Below, in pieces: positions 35,258 to 45,714 of a stretch of 55,363 nucleotides of DNA. Origin of the DNA: Clostridium sp. (GTDB lineage Bacteria > Bacillota > Clostridia > Clostridiales > Clostridiaceae); the NCBI RefSeq assembly GCF_030532265.1, contig NZ_JAUNLM010000011.1, positions 1 to 55,363 of the forward strand, written 5' to 3'. Position 1 is the first letter of the stretch, and each line of letters opens with the position of its first letter. The notes below the pieces were generated by a model. That model did no database searches and had not been told where the DNA came from. It saw nothing but the letters and a program-made list of their open reading frames with translations. Position numbers and translations under genes: made by a program.

Positions 35258-36220
35258 ATGAAGAAAAAAATATTAGATTTATTAATGTCTAATAATGAAT
35301 ATATGTCTGGTGAATATATAAGTAACCTTTTAGGTGTATCTAGAAATTCTATATGGAAACATATAAATGCTCTAAAAAAAGAAGGCTACTTAATAGATGC
35401 TATAAGAAATAAAGGATATAAATTAATAAAATCTCCTGATATATTAGATATTAAAACTATAAATAAGCTACTAGAAACAAATTTTTTAGGTAAGAATTTA
35501 TTACACTATAAAGAAACGACCTCTACAAATTTAGTTGCAAAAAAACTAATACAAGAAAATTGCAAAGGTGGAACAGTTATTGTAGCTGAAACTCAAACTA
35601 ATGGTATTGGCAGATTTAATAGAAGTTGGCAATCTCCATTAGGAGGACTTTGGTTCTCAATGATACTTAAACCAAACATCTCTCCAAATGACGGAAATAA
35701 AATAACATTAATAGCTGTTGCTTCCATGATAAAAGTTTTAAATAACCTTAATATAAATTGTAAAATAAAATGGCCAAATGATATTTATATAAATAATAAA
35801 AAGCTTTGTGGAATATTGACTACAATGAATGCTGATATGGATAAAGTAAATTATATTATAGTTGGACTAGGACTTAATATAAATATTGATAAAAAAGATT
35901 TTATAAATGATTTAAATACCGCTACATCTTTATTATTAGAAACAGGTAATGAATTTAATAAATCTGAAATATTAGCATATTTCTTAAATACTTTTGAATA
36001 CTATTATAATAAATTTGTAGATGATGATGATTTATCTGAAGTAATTTATATATGTAAAAATTATTCTATGCTAATTAATAAAAAGGCAACTTTAATAACA
36101 TTAAGAAAAGAAGAGACCGTAACATGTCTTGGAATAGATGACTTAGGTGAACTTATAATAAAAGATTCTAAAGGAAACATAAAAAAAGTTTTAAGTGGAG
36201 AAATAACATTTAATAAATAA
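35258..36220 (+). CDS. birA: Bifunctional biotin-[acetyl-CoA-carboxylase] ligase / biotin repressor
   Basis: The 320-residue protein has an N-terminal winged helix-turn-helix (YMSGEYISNLLGVSRNSIWKHINALKKEGY), a catalytic biotin-ligase domain with GRFNRSWQSPLGGLWFS and KWPNDIYINNKKLCGIL, and a C-terminal SH3-like cap. It attaches biotin to carboxylases, and the intact DNA-binding domain suggests it also represses biotin genes. I choose ATG 35258 directly after TTGGAGGAAATT; a TTG at 35246 would begin inside that Shine-Dalgarno region. No biotin synthesis genes lie nearby. Confidence 0.94.
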   Translation: MKKKILDLLMSNNEYMSGEYISNLLGVSRNSIWKHINALKKEGYLIDAIRNKGYKLIKSPDILDIKTINKLLETNFLGKNLLHYKETTSTNLVAKKLIQENCKGGTVIVAETQTNGIGRFNRSWQSPLGGLWFSMILKPNISPNDGNKITLIAVASMIKVLNNLNINCKIKWPNDIYINNKKLCGILTTMNADMDKVNYIIVGLGLNINIDKKDFINDLNTATSLLLETGNEFNKSEILAYFLNTFEYYYNKFVDDDDLSEVIYICKNYSMLINKKATLITLRKEETVTCLGIDDLGELIIKDSKGNIKKVLSGEITFNK

Positions 36221-36251
36221 AAAAGATTGCTATAATAGCAATCTTTTTTAT
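36218..36251. terminator. Bidirectional terminator between birA and asnA
   Basis: AAAAGATTGCTA and TAGCAATCTTTT form a 12-bp stem with loop TAA, flanked by A- and T-runs. Confidence 0.9.
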
Positions 36252-37265
36252 TTATAATAAGTCTATTCCATTTTCACTACAAATTCTATAATTTTTATCA
36301 TCCCAAACTGATGATTGAACTTCACCAATATGCGCTTTTCTTAAAAAGTACATACATATTCTTGACTGTCCAATTCCTCCACCAATAGTTTGAGGTAATT
36401 CTCCATTTAATAATGATTTATGGAAATCTAGTTCTTTTCTTTCTTCGCATCCTGCTTCATTTAACTGACGTTCTAAAGACTCTTCATTTACTCTTATTCC
36501 CATTGATGATAATTCAATAGCACTATCTAATATATTATTCCAAAATAATATATCACCATTTAATTTCCAATCATCATAATCTGGTGCTCTACCATCATGC
36601 TTTTCACCAGAATTTAACTTATCTCCTATTTGCATTATAAAGACTGCCCCTTTATCCTTACATATAGCATTTTCTCTTTCTTTAGGTGATAAATCTTTAT
36701 ACATATCTTCTAATTCTTGTGATGTTACAAAAAATATTTCTTCTGGTAATTCTTCTTCAATGTCTAAAAGATTTTCCTTAACATACTTTTCTGTATCTTT
36801 AAATACACTATATATTTTTTTAACTATACCTTTTAAAAAGTCTAAATTTCTATCTTCTTTATTAATTATAAGTTCCCAATCCCATTGGTCTACATAAATT
36901 GAATGTATATTATCTAACTCTTCATCTCTTCTTATAGCATTCATATCTGCATATAGACCTTTTCCAACTGGAAATTTATATCTATGTAAGCTCATTCTTT
37001 TCCATTTAGCAAGTGAATGTACTATTTCAACATCTTGATTAGTTGCTAAAACATCAAATTTAACTGGTCTTTCTACTCCATTTAAATTATCATTTAATCC
37101 TGACTTTACATCAACAAAAAGTGGTGCAGAAACCCTTATTAAATTTAACTTATCAGCTAAATTTTTTTCAAAGAAATCCTTAATACTTTTTATATGTACT
37201 TCTGTTTCAATTAGTGTTGTTTTACTTCTATAATCTTCTGGAATTATTACTCCTTCTACTTTCAT
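36252..37265 (-). CDS. asnA: Aspartate-ammonia ligase (asparagine synthetase A)
   Basis: The 337-residue enzyme makes asparagine from aspartate, ammonia and ATP. It has the class II aminoacyl-tRNA-synthetase-like fold of AsnA, with [19 protein letters not shown], the Asp-adenylation segment VDQWDWE, and the signature [23 protein letters not shown]. Length matches the family. ATG 37265 follows GGAGGGC; an in-frame opening extends to 37373 but crosses the ldh terminator, so it is not used. Its own promoter is not obvious; it may depend on read-through of the ldh terminator or a weak TATAAT near 37290. Confidence 0.95.
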   Translation of the reverse strand: MKVEGVIIPEDYRSKTTLIETEVHIKSIKDFFEKNLADKLNLIRVSAPLFVDVKSGLNDNLNGVERPVKFDVLATNQDVEIVHSLAKWKRMSLHRYKFPVGKGLYADMNAIRRDEELDNIHSIYVDQWDWELIINKEDRNLDFLKGIVKKIYSVFKDTEKYVKENLLDIEEELPEEIFFVTSQELEDMYKDLSPKERENAICKDKGAVFIMQIGDKLNSGEKHDGRAPDYDDWKLNGDILFWNNILDSAIELSSMGIRVNEESLERQLNEAGCEERKELDFHKSLLNGELPQTIGGGIGQSRICMYFLRKAHIGEVQSSVWDDKNYRICSENGIDLL

Positions 37266-37304
37266 GAATAGCCCTCCTTTGATTTTAAATATTATTATAT
37301 ACAA

Positions 37305-37352
37305 AAAAAACAAAAAAATAAAGTACTCTTTTAAATTAAAGAGTACTTTATT
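37305..37352 (-). terminator. Terminator of ldh
   Basis: AATAAAGTACTCTTT (37317-37331) pairs with AAAGAGTACTTTATT (37338-37352). On the minus strand T7, G and a longer T-run follow. Confidence 0.88.
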
Positions 37353-37360
37353 GTTAATTT

Positions 37361-38311
37361 TTAAATGTGACACTTATTTAAGTGTGATTTTAATATTTCA
37401 GCAGACTTTTTAAGCTTTTCTTCTTCGGATTTAGCTAAAGGTATTTCTATTATTTCTTTAGCCCCTTTTCTATTAACTATAGTTGGTATAGCTAAATACA
37501 TATCATCTATTCCATATTGTCCTTCAAACAATGAACCAACTGTTAATATACTATTTTCATCTCTAAATATAGCCTCAACTATTCTGTTTACTGCAAGTGC
37601 TACTGCAAAATATGTTGCCTTTTTTCTATTTATTATTTCATAAGCAGCATTTTTAACATCTTCTTCTATTACCTTCTTTGTATCTTCATCCCAAGCAAGA
37701 TCTGTTTGTTTAGCATAAATATCAAAGTCTTCTCCACCAATTCTTCCATTACTCCAAGTTACAACTTCACTGTCACCATGCTCACCAACTACATAACAAT
37801 GAATATTGCTGTTATTTACACTAAAATATTTACCTAAAACATACTTTAATCTTGATGTATCTAAAACTGTACCTGAACCAATTACTCTTTCTTTTGGGAA
37901 TCCTGATAACTTATAAGTTATATAAGTTAATACATCAACTGGATTTGACACTACTAAAAGTATGGCATTTGGACTAAGCTTAGCTAGTTCTGGAACAAAC
38001 CCTTTAAATATTTTGTAATTTTTATCTATAATATCTAATCTAGTTTCTCCTTCTTTTGGTCCAACTCCTGCAGTAATTATAACTATATCTGAATTTTTTG
38101 TTTCTTCTAATGAACCTGCATATATATTAACTGGCTTAACAAAGGATGTACCATGAACTAAATCCATTACTTCTCCCATTGCCTTATCCATATTTATATC
38201 ATAAATACAAATATCTGTTGCTATACCACTATTCATTAGTGCATATGCTGTTGTAGCTCCTACAAATCCAGCTCCGATTATAGATACTTTTCTTTTTCCT
38301 TCTACTAGCAT
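37361..38311 (-). CDS. ldh: L-lactate dehydrogenase
   Basis: The 316-residue enzyme reduces pyruvate to L-lactate, regenerating NAD during fermentation. It shows the Rossmann [16 protein letters not shown]-binding Asp in IYDIN, the substrate loop with Arg, [25 protein letters not shown], and the active-site His in GEHGDSE. The catalytic segment favours lactate over malate dehydrogenase (DTSRLKY; no extra Arg at the specificity loop that I can see). ATG 38311 follows TAGGAGTG. A consensus promoter lies 70 bases upstream, and a strong terminator separates it from asnA. Confidence 0.94.
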   Translation of the reverse strand: MLVEGKRKVSIIGAGFVGATTAYALMNSGIATDICIYDINMDKAMGEVMDLVHGTSFVKPVNIYAGSLEETKNSDIVIITAGVGPKEGETRLDIIDKNYKIFKGFVPELAKLSPNAILLVVSNPVDVLTYITYKLSGFPKERVIGSGTVLDTSRLKYVLGKYFSVNNSNIHCYVVGEHGDSEVVTWSNGRIGGEDFDIYAKQTDLAWDEDTKKVIEEDVKNAAYEIINRKKATYFAVALAVNRIVEAIFRDENSILTVGSLFEGQYGIDDMYLAIPTIVNRKGAKEIIEIPLAKSEEEKLKKSAEILKSHLNKCHI

Positions 38312-38383
38312 GTTTTATCACTCCTAATTAATTTATATTTAATCTCATATTATCTTTCTCTTTTTCTACTCTTTATATTCCAT

Positions 38384-38412
38384 ATTATACTATAATTAAT
38401 AATCACTTTCAA
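38384..38412 (-). promoter_or_regulatory. Sigma-A promoter of ldh
   Basis: On the minus strand TTGAAA (38407-38412) and TATAAT (38384-38389) are 17 bases apart. Confidence 0.75.
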
Positions 38413-38515
38413 TTAATTCTTAGTATTTTAATATGATTTATTTTTTATTTTATTGTTAATAGATATGTTATATAATAATTATTATACTCAAAGAGACTTA
38501 GGAGGATATCTTAAA

Positions 38516-39130
38516 ATGAAACTGTTATTTTTCGATACAGAAACAACTAGCATACGCCCAGGACATATATGTCAGCTAAGCTATATAATCGTTGATACAA
38601 GTACAAAACCTCAAAAAACAGAAGGTAAAAACTTTTTCTTTACAGTAGATGAAATGGATCCAAATGCAGAAGCAGTTCATGGTTTTTCTTTAGAAAAATT
38701 ATATGAACTATCAAATGGAATGTATTTTGAAGATGTTGTTGGAGAGTTTATAGATGATTTTATGGATGCTGACTTTGTAATAGGCCATAATGTTAATTTC
38801 GATGTAAAATTTTTACACAGCGAGCTTATATTTTTAGGTGCTAATTATGAACCTAAAAGAACGTTCTGCACAATGGATTATTATAGAGATATATGTAAAA
38901 TTTTAAAACCTAATGGAACATATAAAAATCCAAAACTTGAAGAGGTTATTTCTTACTTAAATATAACAAAAGATCAAATAGAATCTAAAGCTAAACAACT
39001 ATTTGGAGGAAGTGGAGACTATCATGATGCTAGATTTGATACAGCAGCAACTTATTTAGTAGTTATTGAAGGGTTAAAGAAAAAACTTATTCCTCATGGT
39101 TATTTTACTAAAATAGCAAATTCTAATTAA
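38516..39130 (+). CDS. DEDDh 3'-5' exonuclease (DnaQ-like)
   Basis: The 204-residue protein is a stand-alone exonuclease domain of the DnaQ/PolC type. Its acidic residues and histidine are in FFDTETTS (Asp, Glu), GHNVNFDVKFL (Asp) and YHDARFDTAATY (His, Asp). It could act in DNA repair or RNA trimming. No polymerase or helicase domain is attached. I choose ATG 38516, nine bases after GGAGG; the in-frame start at 38453 would add 21 residues with no Shine-Dalgarno. It is monocistronic. Confidence 0.88.
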   Translation: MKLLFFDTETTSIRPGHICQLSYIIVDTSTKPQKTEGKNFFFTVDEMDPNAEAVHGFSLEKLYELSNGMYFEDVVGEFIDDFMDADFVIGHNVNFDVKFLHSELIFLGANYEPKRTFCTMDYYRDICKILKPNGTYKNPKLEEVISYLNITKDQIESKAKQLFGGSGDYHDARFDTAATYLVVIEGLKKKLIPHGYFTKIANSN

Positions 39131-39136
39131 TAAAAT

Positions 39137-39178
39137 TTAAAGGTATATAGTAATATTTGTATTTCTATATACCTTTAA
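39137..39178. terminator. Hairpin between the exonuclease and pflA genes
   Basis: TTAAAGGTATATAG (39137-39150) pairs with CTATATACCTTTAA (39165-39178). The following sequence is not a clean T-run, so it may be a weak terminator for either convergent gene. Confidence 0.55.
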
Positions 39179-39183
39179 CTAAT

Positions 39184-39891
39184 TTATTCATTTATTATAT
39201 CATAATATTTTTTTATTAATTCTTTATCCATTGCTTCTACACCTTCTAATGGATATTTAATATTAAGTTTCTCATACTTATTTACTCCAAGTAAGTGATA
39301 AGGTAAAAGCTCTACTTTTTCAACATTATTAAATTCTTTAATAAATTCTTTAAATCGTCTTATATGTTCTTCTCCATCAGTAAGTCCAGGTACAACTACA
39401 TGTCTTAACCATATTTTTGTTCTATTTCTTTTCATGGCTTCTATAAACTTAAGTGACTCGTCTATATTAACTAATGTTACATTTTTATATCCTTCCTCAG
39501 TAATATCTTTTACATCAAAAAGAACTAAATCAGTATATTTTAATATCTCATCATACATTCCAATACCAGATCCTGCAGTATCAATACATGTATGAATACC
39601 TTCTTTCTTACAAAGTTTTAAGGCTTCTATTAGAAATTCTGGTTGTCTTAAAGGTTCTCCCCCTGAAAAAGTTACTCCACCATTTGATGTATCAAAATAT
39701 GCTTTATACCTTTTTATCTTTTTAACTAATTCTTCTGGTGTAACCTTTTCTCCTACTCCATATTCCCAAGTATCAGGATTATGACAATACTTACATCTTA
39801 ATGAACATCCTTGCATAAATACAACAACTCTTATTCCTGGTCCATCAACAAGCCCCATAGTTTCCATTGAGTGAATTAATCCTGTTGTCAT
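39184..39891 (-). CDS. pflA: Pyruvate formate-lyase activating enzyme
   Basis: The 235-residue radical-SAM enzyme generates the glycyl radical on PflB. The 4Fe-4S cluster motif is C29-x3-C33-x2-C36 in CSLRCKYC. The SAM-binding GGE is in TFSGGEPLRQP. The sequence is PflA-length with no extra ferredoxin domain, unlike activases of other glycyl-radical enzymes. ATG 39891 follows TAGGAGGTACACAT. It lies 124 bases after pflB on the same strand, with a strong hairpin between them that may reduce its expression relative to pflB. Confidence 0.94.
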   Translation of the reverse strand: MTTGLIHSMETMGLVDGPGIRVVVFMQGCSLRCKYCHNPDTWEYGVGEKVTPEELVKKIKRYKAYFDTSNGGVTFSGGEPLRQPEFLIEALKLCKKEGIHTCIDTAGSGIGMYDEILKYTDLVLFDVKDITEEGYKNVTLVNIDESLKFIEAMKRNRTKIWLRHVVVPGLTDGEEHIRRFKEFIKEFNNVEKVELLPYHLLGVNKYEKLNIKYPLEGVEAMDKELIKKYYDIINE

Positions 39892-39966
39892 TATGTGTAC
39901 CTCCTAATTTATAATTTTAAATAAACAATTTATTATACTAACTTATTTATTTAAAATTATAATACA

Positions 39967-39997
39967 TATCCTCTGCTAAATATATTAGCAGAGGATA
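39967..39997 (-). other. Intercistronic hairpin between pflB and pflA
   Basis: A perfect 13-bp inverted repeat, TATCCTCTGCTAA and TTAGCAGAGGATA, encloses a 5-base loop. It lies 19 bases after pflB but lacks a T-run, so it may be an RNA-stabilising or partial-termination structure. Confidence 0.7.
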
Positions 39998-40015
39998 CTT
40001 TTAAGTTAAATTACA

Positions 40016-42244
40016 TTACATTTTTGAATGGAATGTTCTGTTTATAACATCTAATTGTTGCTCTCTAGTAAGCTTAATGAAGTTTACAGCATATCCTGAT
40101 ACTCTTATAGTTAATTGTGGATACTCTTCTGGTCTTTCCATTGCATCTAATAAAGTTTCTCTATTAAATACATTAACATTTAAGTGATGAGCTCTTTGTC
40201 CAAAATATCCATCCATTAAGTTACTTAAATTTGATATTCTTTCTTCAGGTGATTTTCCTAAAGCATCTGGAATTATTGAGAAAGTATTTGAAATTCCATC
40301 TTGTGAATGCTCATATGGAAGTTTAGCAACTGAATTTAATGATGCAAGTGATCCACTTGAATCTCTTCCATGCATTGGATTAGCTCCTGGTGCAAATGGC
40401 TCACCAGCTTTTCTTCCACATGGAGTTGTACCTGTTTTCTTACCATATACTACGTTTGATGTTATAGTTAAAATTGATTGAGTGTGATATGCATTTCTAT
40501 AAGTTTTGTTCTTTCTGATTTTATCCATCATATTCTTAACAAGATATACAGCTATTTCATCAACTCTATCATCATCATTACCGTATTTAGGGAAATCTCC
40601 TTCAACTTCAAAATCTACAGCTATTCCTTCTTCATTTCTTATTGGTTTTACCTTAGCATATTTAATAGCTGACAATGAATCAGCACATACTGATAAACCA
40701 GCTATACCACAAGCCATTGTTCTAAATACATCTCTGTCATGTAAAGCCATTTGTAATGATTCATATGAATACTTATCATGCATATAGTGAATACAATTTA
40801 ATGTATTTACATAAAGATTTGCAAGCCACTCTGTCATTACATCAAACTTTTCCATTACTTCATTATAATCTAAATATTCACTAGTTATTGGCTCTAATTT
40901 AGGTCCTACTTGTACTCCTGATTTCTCATCTTTACCTCCATTTATTGTGTAAAGTAAAGTCTTAGCTAAGTTAACTCTAGCACCAAAGAATTGCATTTGC
41001 TTTCCAACTCTCATTGCTGATACACAACAAGCTATAGCATAATCATCTCCCCAATACTCTCTCATTAAATCATCATTTTCATATTGCACTGAACTTGTAT
41101 CAATTGAAACTTTTGAACAGAAATCTTTAAAGTTTTGTGGTAGTTTAGTTGACCATAAAACTGTTAAATTTGGCTCTGGTGATGGTCCTAAAGTATAAAG
41201 TGTATTAAGTACTCTAAATGAGTTTTTAGTAACTAATGTTCTTCCATCTATACCCATACCTGCAATTGATTCAGTAACCCAAGTTGGATCTCCTGAAAAT
41301 AAATCATTATATTCTGGAGTTCTTAGGAACTTAACTAATCTTAGCTTCATAACGAAATGATCCATAATCTCTTGAGCTTCTTCTTCTGTTATAACTCCTG
41401 AGTTTAAATCTCTTTCTATATATATATCTAAAAATGTTGATGTTCTTCCAAGTGACATTGCTGCACCATTTTGTTGCTTAATTGCTGCTAAGTATCCAAA
41501 GTATAACCATTGAACAGCTTCTCTTGCATTACTAGCTGGTACTGATATGTCTAATCCATAACTTAAAGCCATAGATTTAAGCTCTTTTAATGCATTTATT
41601 TGATCTGTTATTTCTTCTCTTAGTTGAATAATATCAGAATCAATTGTTCCTACTTCTAAACTCTTTTTTTGTTCTAGCTTGTCTTCTATTAATCTATCAA
41701 CACCGTATAGCGCAACTCTTCTGTAATCCCCTATAATTCTTCCTCTACCATAAGCATCTGGAAGTCCAGTAACTATACCATATTTTCTAGCTAATTTCAT
41801 TTCATCTGTATATACATCAAACACACCTTGATTATGTGTCTTTCTATACTTTGTAAATATTTCAGATATTTTTGGATCTACTTCATATCCATAAGCTTTA
41901 GCTGCATTTTCAGCCATTCTTATACCACCTTGTGGCATAACAGCTCTTTTAAGAGGAGAATCTGTTTGTACTCCAACAATCTTTTCGATTGCTTTATCTA
42001 TATATCCTGGCTCGTAAGCATCGATACCTGATACTGTTTTAGTGTCAACGTCTAAAACCCCATTTTCTCTTTCTTTTTTAAATAATTCACTAACTTCATT
42101 CCATAATTTTTTAGTATTTTCTGTAGCTCCTGCTAAGAATGAAGAATCTCCTTCATATGGAGTGTAGTTATTTTGTATGAAATTTCTAACGTCTATTTGT
42201 TCTTTCCAGCTTCCATCTTTAAAGCCTTCCCATTGATTAAACAC
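40016..42244 (-). CDS. pflB: Formate acetyltransferase (pyruvate formate-lyase)
   Basis: The 742-residue glycyl-radical enzyme converts pyruvate and CoA to acetyl-CoA and formate. The catalytic Cys pair is in IACCVSAM near residue 405. The radical-bearing Gly is in RVSGYAVNF near residue 716. N- and C-terminal segments match PflB ([20 protein letters not shown]). I choose GTG 42244, nine bases after GGGAGG; the in-frame TTG at 42265 lies before that site. It has a consensus promoter and is followed by the activase gene. Dioldehydratase-type relatives lack the CC motif, so PflB is secure. Confidence 0.97.
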   Translation of the reverse strand: MFNQWEGFKDGSWKEQIDVRNFIQNNYTPYEGDSSFLAGATENTKKLWNEVSELFKKERENGVLDVDTKTVSGIDAYEPGYIDKAIEKIVGVQTDSPLKRAVMPQGGIRMAENAAKAYGYEVDPKISEIFTKYRKTHNQGVFDVYTDEMKLARKYGIVTGLPDAYGRGRIIGDYRRVALYGVDRLIEDKLEQKKSLEVGTIDSDIIQLREEITDQINALKELKSMALSYGLDISVPASNAREAVQWLYFGYLAAIKQQNGAAMSLGRTSTFLDIYIERDLNSGVITEEEAQEIMDHFVMKLRLVKFLRTPEYNDLFSGDPTWVTESIAGMGIDGRTLVTKNSFRVLNTLYTLGPSPEPNLTVLWSTKLPQNFKDFCSKVSIDTSSVQYENDDLMREYWGDDYAIACCVSAMRVGKQMQFFGARVNLAKTLLYTINGGKDEKSGVQVGPKLEPITSEYLDYNEVMEKFDVMTEWLANLYVNTLNCIHYMHDKYSYESLQMALHDRDVFRTMACGIAGLSVCADSLSAIKYAKVKPIRNEEGIAVDFEVEGDFPKYGNDDDRVDEIAVYLVKNMMDKIRKNKTYRNAYHTQSILTITSNVVYGKKTGTTPCGRKAGEPFAPGANPMHGRDSSGSLASLNSVAKLPYEHSQDGISNTFSIIPDALGKSPEERISNLSNLMDGYFGQRAHHLNVNVFNRETLLDAMERPEEYPQLTIRVSGYAVNFIKLTREQQLDVINRTFHSKM

Positions 42245-42281
42245 TATACGTCGCCTCCCTTTCAATTAATAATATATTTAG

Positions 42282-42310
42282 ATTATATATGATAAAAATT
42301 TAACAGTCAA
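42282..42310 (-). promoter_or_regulatory. Sigma-A promoter of pflB
   Basis: On the minus strand TTGACT (42305-42310) and TATAAT (42282-42287) are 17 bases apart. Confidence 0.8.
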
Positions 42311-42373
42311 TAATTATTTTCAACTGATATAAATTCTCACAATATATTTCTTCTTCCACTTATTATTTTAAAT

Positions 42374-42418
42374 TAAAAAGGACTAAATGTAAATTTTTTT
42401 TTAACATAAAGTCCTTTT
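42374..42418 (-). terminator. Terminator of the pyr operon
   Basis: On the minus strand AAAAGGACT (42410-42418) pairs with AGTCCTTTT (42376-42384) across a T-rich loop, and T-rich sequence follows. It lies 35 bases after pyrE. Confidence 0.8.
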
Positions 42419-42452
42419 GATTAACAAATTTTAGTATTTTGTTATTTATTAT

Positions 42453-43136
42453 TTATTTTTTATTATTAGCGCCATACTTCTTATAATAATCATTTATTCG
42501 TTCTAACATCTCATCATCAATTAATATATTTCCATTTATCTCTCTATTATATAAATATTTTATAACTTCCTCCATAGTAACTATTGCACATGTTTTAAAA
42601 TTAAATTTTTCTCTAATCTCTTTTAAAGCAGATGATTCTCCTTGCCCTCTTTCCATTCTGTCTACAGAAATTATAAGTCCCTCTACTTTTATATTACCTT
42701 GTTCCTTTAAAATAGGCATTGTTTCATATATTGATGTACCTGCTGTTGTTACATCTTCTACTATTAAAACTTTATCTCCATCTTTTAATTTTGCTCCAAG
42801 AAGTATTCCCTTATCTCCATGATCTTTCACTTCTTTTCTATTTGAACAATAATCTACGTCTATATTGTAAAGCTCTGATAAAGCTATTGATGTTGTTACT
42901 GTTAAAGGAATTCCTTTATAAGCAGGTCCAAATAAAACAGTATAATCATTATCAAAATTTTCCTTTATAGCCTTTGCATAAAACTCTCCAAGTCGTTTTA
43001 ATTGACTTCCTTTTTTATAGTTTCCAGTGTTAACAAAAAATGGAGTTTTTCTTCCGCTTTTAGTTACAAAATCTCCAAAAGTAAGCACACCGCACTCTAC
43101 CATAAATTCAATAAACTCTTTTTTATATTCTTTCAT
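42453..43136 (-). CDS. pyrE: Orotate phosphoribosyltransferase
   Basis: This 227-residue enzyme joins orotate to PRPP, giving OMP. The PRPP-binding motif is VLIVEDVTTAGTSI, and a substrate loop DHGDKGILLGAKLKDGD precedes it. FGPAYKGIPL is also typical. I start at ATG 43136 after TGGAGG. It is the last gene of pyrBICFKDE, 29 bases after pyrD, and its product is decarboxylated by PyrF encoded three genes upstream. Confidence 0.96.
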   Translation of the reverse strand: MKEYKKEFIEFMVECGVLTFGDFVTKSGRKTPFFVNTGNYKKGSQLKRLGEFYAKAIKENFDNDYTVLFGPAYKGIPLTVTTSIALSELYNIDVDYCSNRKEVKDHGDKGILLGAKLKDGDKVLIVEDVTTAGTSIYETMPILKEQGNIKVEGLIISVDRMERGQGESSALKEIREKFNFKTCAIVTMEEVIKYLYNREINGNILIDDEMLERINDYYKKYGANNKK

Positions 43137-43165
43137 ATTGAAAACCTCCAAAATTTCGTTAATTT

Positions 43166-44062
43166 TTAGACAATTCCGATAATTTCATTTATATCCTTTA
43201 TACCTTCTTTTAAAAGAAAATCTTCTATTCCTTGAACTATTTCTTTTCCAGCTAATGGATTATTAAAATTAACCGTTCCTATTTGTATGGCCCTTGCACC
43301 AGCCATCATAAATTCTATCGCATCCTCTGCAGTACTTATTCCACCAAGCCCTATAACAGGTATATTTACAGCTTTTGATACTTCATGAACCATTCTTAAA
43401 GCTATTGGCTTTACTGCTGGTCCTGAAAGTCCTGCATATATATTATCAAATACAGGCTTTCTCTTATTTATATCAATAGCCATACCTTTTATAGTATTTA
43501 TTAATGAAATAGAATCTGCACCTGCTTTTTCACATTGCAAAGCCATATCCACTATATTTTCAGCATTTGGAGATAGTTTAACCATTAAAGGCTTATTTGT
43601 TATCTTTTTTATTTTATCCACAACTTCAAATGCTACATTAGATTTTATTCCAAATGCCATCCCACCAGATTTTACATTAGGACATGATATATTAAGTTCT
43701 ATCATATCTATATCAGTTTCATTTAACTTGCTTACTGCTGTTTCATAGTCTTCTATACAACCGCCACCAACATTTGCAATTATATTTGTATTTAATTTTT
43801 TCATATCTTTTAATTCATACTCTATGAAATGATCTACTCCAGGATTTTGAAGACCAACTGAATTCATCATTCCACCTTTTGTTTCATAAACTCTTATTCC
43901 AGTATTTCCATCCTTTTTCCTTAAAGTTAAACCCTTAGTGGATATCCCCCCCAAAATACTAACATCATAAAAGTTATTGTACTCTTGTCCAAATCCAAAT
44001 GTACCTGAGGCTGCTATAACAGGATTTTTAAAATCTACTCCATTTATATTTACATTCAACAT
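43166..44062 (-). CDS. pyrD: Dihydroorotate dehydrogenase, class 1B catalytic subunit
   Basis: The 298-residue FMN enzyme oxidises dihydroorotate to orotate. It begins [20 protein letters not shown]. The class 1 active-site loop [11 protein letters not shown] carries the catalytic Cys. Class 1B enzymes pass electrons to NAD+ through PyrK, and pyrK lies 14 bases upstream. [20 protein letters not shown] forms the FMN phosphate site. ATG 44062 follows AAGGAGGAAAATC. Confidence 0.96.
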   Translation of the reverse strand: MLNVNINGVDFKNPVIAASGTFGFGQEYNNFYDVSILGGISTKGLTLRKKDGNTGIRVYETKGGMMNSVGLQNPGVDHFIEYELKDMKKLNTNIIANVGGGCIEDYETAVSKLNETDIDMIELNISCPNVKSGGMAFGIKSNVAFEVVDKIKKITNKPLMVKLSPNAENIVDMALQCEKAGADSISLINTIKGMAIDINKRKPVFDNIYAGLSGPAVKPIALRMVHEVSKAVNIPVIGLGGISTAEDAIEFMMAGARAIQIGTVNFNNPLAGKEIVQGIEDFLLKEGIKDINEIIGIV

Positions 44063-44076
44063 AATGATTTTCCTCC

Positions 44077-44817
44077 TTAAAGCTCCACATAATATCCATC
44101 AAAGACAGGACCATCTTTACAAGTTCTTTTATGACCATCTTTCGTTTTACAAGTGCAAACAAGACATGCCCCAACTCCACAGGCCATATGTTTTTCCATT
44201 GATACATATACTTTAATACCTGCATCTTTACATAATTCTATAACCTTTTTCATCATTATTTCAGGACCACAGCATAATACTACATCATATTTTTTAGCAT
44301 CTAAAATATCCGTTACAACCCCTTTTATCCCATGCTTTCCTGTATTAGTTGCTAAATTTATATTATCAACATACTTTTCAAAATCATTTATTAAGTATAC
44401 TTCATCTCTAAATCCTGCATATAAATCTATAACTTCACTATTTCCATTTTGTTTTAATTCCTTAGCAACTTGAAGCATAGGTGCTATTCCTATTCCTCCC
44501 GTAACTAATGCAACTTTTCCAAGCTTTTCATTTACATTGAATCCATTTCCAAGGGGACCTGTAATATTTATTTCTTCATTCTTTTTTAATTTACTTATTT
44601 CTTTTGTTCCCTTTCCAACTACTGAATAAAGAAAAGTTAAATTATTTTCACTCTTTTCACATATACTTATAGGTCTTGGAAGTAATGCACAGTCAACCTT
44701 AAGCATATAGAATTGACCACATTTTATATCTTGGTTTTCTTCTATTACTAATTTAAATATCCCTTTTGATATTTCATCATTGCTTATTACTTTAGCTTTT
44801 TTGTAGTTTATGCCCAT
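44077..44817 (-). CDS. pyrK: Dihydroorotate dehydrogenase electron-transfer subunit
   Basis: The 246-residue partner of class 1B PyrD holds FAD and a 2Fe-2S cluster and gives electrons to NAD+. It shows FAD-binding [13 protein letters not shown]-binding [13 protein letters not shown], and the Cys cluster in [19 protein letters not shown]. Start ATG 44817 follows TAGGAGGAAATTTA; the upstream in-frame codon at 44841 lies inside pyrF. It sits between pyrF and pyrD in the operon. Confidence 0.95.
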   Translation of the reverse strand: MGINYKKAKVISNDEISKGIFKLVIEENQDIKCGQFYMLKVDCALLPRPISICEKSENNLTFLYSVVGKGTKEISKLKKNEEINITGPLGNGFNVNEKLGKVALVTGGIGIAPMLQVAKELKQNGNSEVIDLYAGFRDEVYLINDFEKYVDNINLATNTGKHGIKGVVTDILDAKKYDVVLCCGPEIMMKKVIELCKDAGIKVYVSMEKHMACGVGACLVCTCKTKDGHKRTCKDGPVFDGYYVEL

Positions 44818-44828
44818 TAAATTTCCTC

Positions 44829-45701
44829 CTATCTGTTGCAAGCTAATCTTATCTCATCTCTCATTTTCATCGCTTCTTCTCTTGCACATTTAGCAAAATT
44901 TCTTTCATCTTCACCTTTATTTTTGTATGCTAAAAGAATTCCTCTTGATGAATTTACAACTCCTCCATTACCATTATTTAAATACATGGCAACATCTTTA
45001 GCTTTTCCACCTTGTGCTCCATATCCCGGTATTAAAAAGAACATATCTTTTAGATTTTCTCTAATTTTTGCACCTTCTTCTATATGAGTACAACCTATAA
45101 CTCCTCCTATAGGTGTATATCCACATTCTCCTTTAAAAGGCTCTCCTAATTGTAAGACTTTTTCTCCAACTATATCATAAACATTTCTTCCTGATTTAGC
45201 TTTTATATACTCTATATCAAATGCTCCCTCATTAGAAGTTCTTACTAAACTAAATATACCTTTGTTTCCACTTTCTATATATGGAATATATGGTGCTATA
45301 CTATCCATTCCCATATAAGGATTTAATGTTATAAAGTCTGCTTCAAAATCTCCTTCAAAATGAGCTTTGGCATACATTTTTGCTGTTGCTGCTATATCCC
45401 CTCTTTTTATATCTGCAATTATTATCTCATCTAAACTTCTAAGATATTCTAATGTTTCTTTGTATGCTTTTAAACCTTCTATACCTAAAGCTTCATAATA
45501 TGCTATTTGAACTTTAAAGCATGCAACAACATCTCTTGTTGAATCTATGATAGCTTTATTAAATTCAACAATCGCCTCTTTATCACTTTTCCCTTCTCTT
45601 ATAAATGATGGTATATAATCAAGTGCTGTATCAAGCCCAACACAAACTACTCCTCTTTCTAAAACTCTATCATATAATTTATCTATAATCTTACTTTTCA
45701 T
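44829..45701 (-). CDS. pyrF: Orotidine 5'-phosphate decarboxylase
   Basis: The 290-residue enzyme decarboxylates OMP to UMP, the final step of the pathway encoded here. It is the longer PyrF subfamily 2 form, with VCVGLDTALDYIP, the catalytic IIADIKRGDIAATAKMYA (Lys and Asp), and a C-terminal IPGYGAQGGKAKDV phosphate site. ATG 45701 follows GTGAGGGTC; upstream in-frame codons lie inside pyrC and are not used. The spacing to pyrK is 11 bases. Confidence 0.95.
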   Translation of the reverse strand: MKSKIIDKLYDRVLERGVVCVGLDTALDYIPSFIREGKSDKEAIVEFNKAIIDSTRDVVACFKVQIAYYEALGIEGLKAYKETLEYLRSLDEIIIADIKRGDIAATAKMYAKAHFEGDFEADFITLNPYMGMDSIAPYIPYIESGNKGIFSLVRTSNEGAFDIEYIKAKSGRNVYDIVGEKVLQLGEPFKGECGYTPIGGVIGCTHIEEGAKIRENLKDMFFLIPGYGAQGGKAKDVAMYLNNGNGGVVNSSRGILLAYKNKGEDERNFAKCAREEAMKMRDEIRLACNR

Positions 45702-45714
45702 AATTTGACCCTCA

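Noticed and set aside
37361-38311. Malate dehydrogenase instead of lactate dehydrogenase
   Set aside because: The overall pattern and length fit L-lactate dehydrogenase, and the arginine typical of the malate specificity loop was not seen.
42245-42320. Rex operator at the pflB promoter
   Set aside because: Only a half-site like TTGACTGTTAAA is visible and the TTAACAA half is missing, so I do not call it.
42719-42970. Leu-rich open frame opposite pyrE
   Set aside because: The Leu-rich product arises from the complement of Lys/Glu-rich codons in pyrE, and no translation signals are present.
44028-44225. Second minus-strand frame across the pyrK-pyrD junction
   Set aside because: It overlaps two conserved genes in another frame and has no ribosome binding site.
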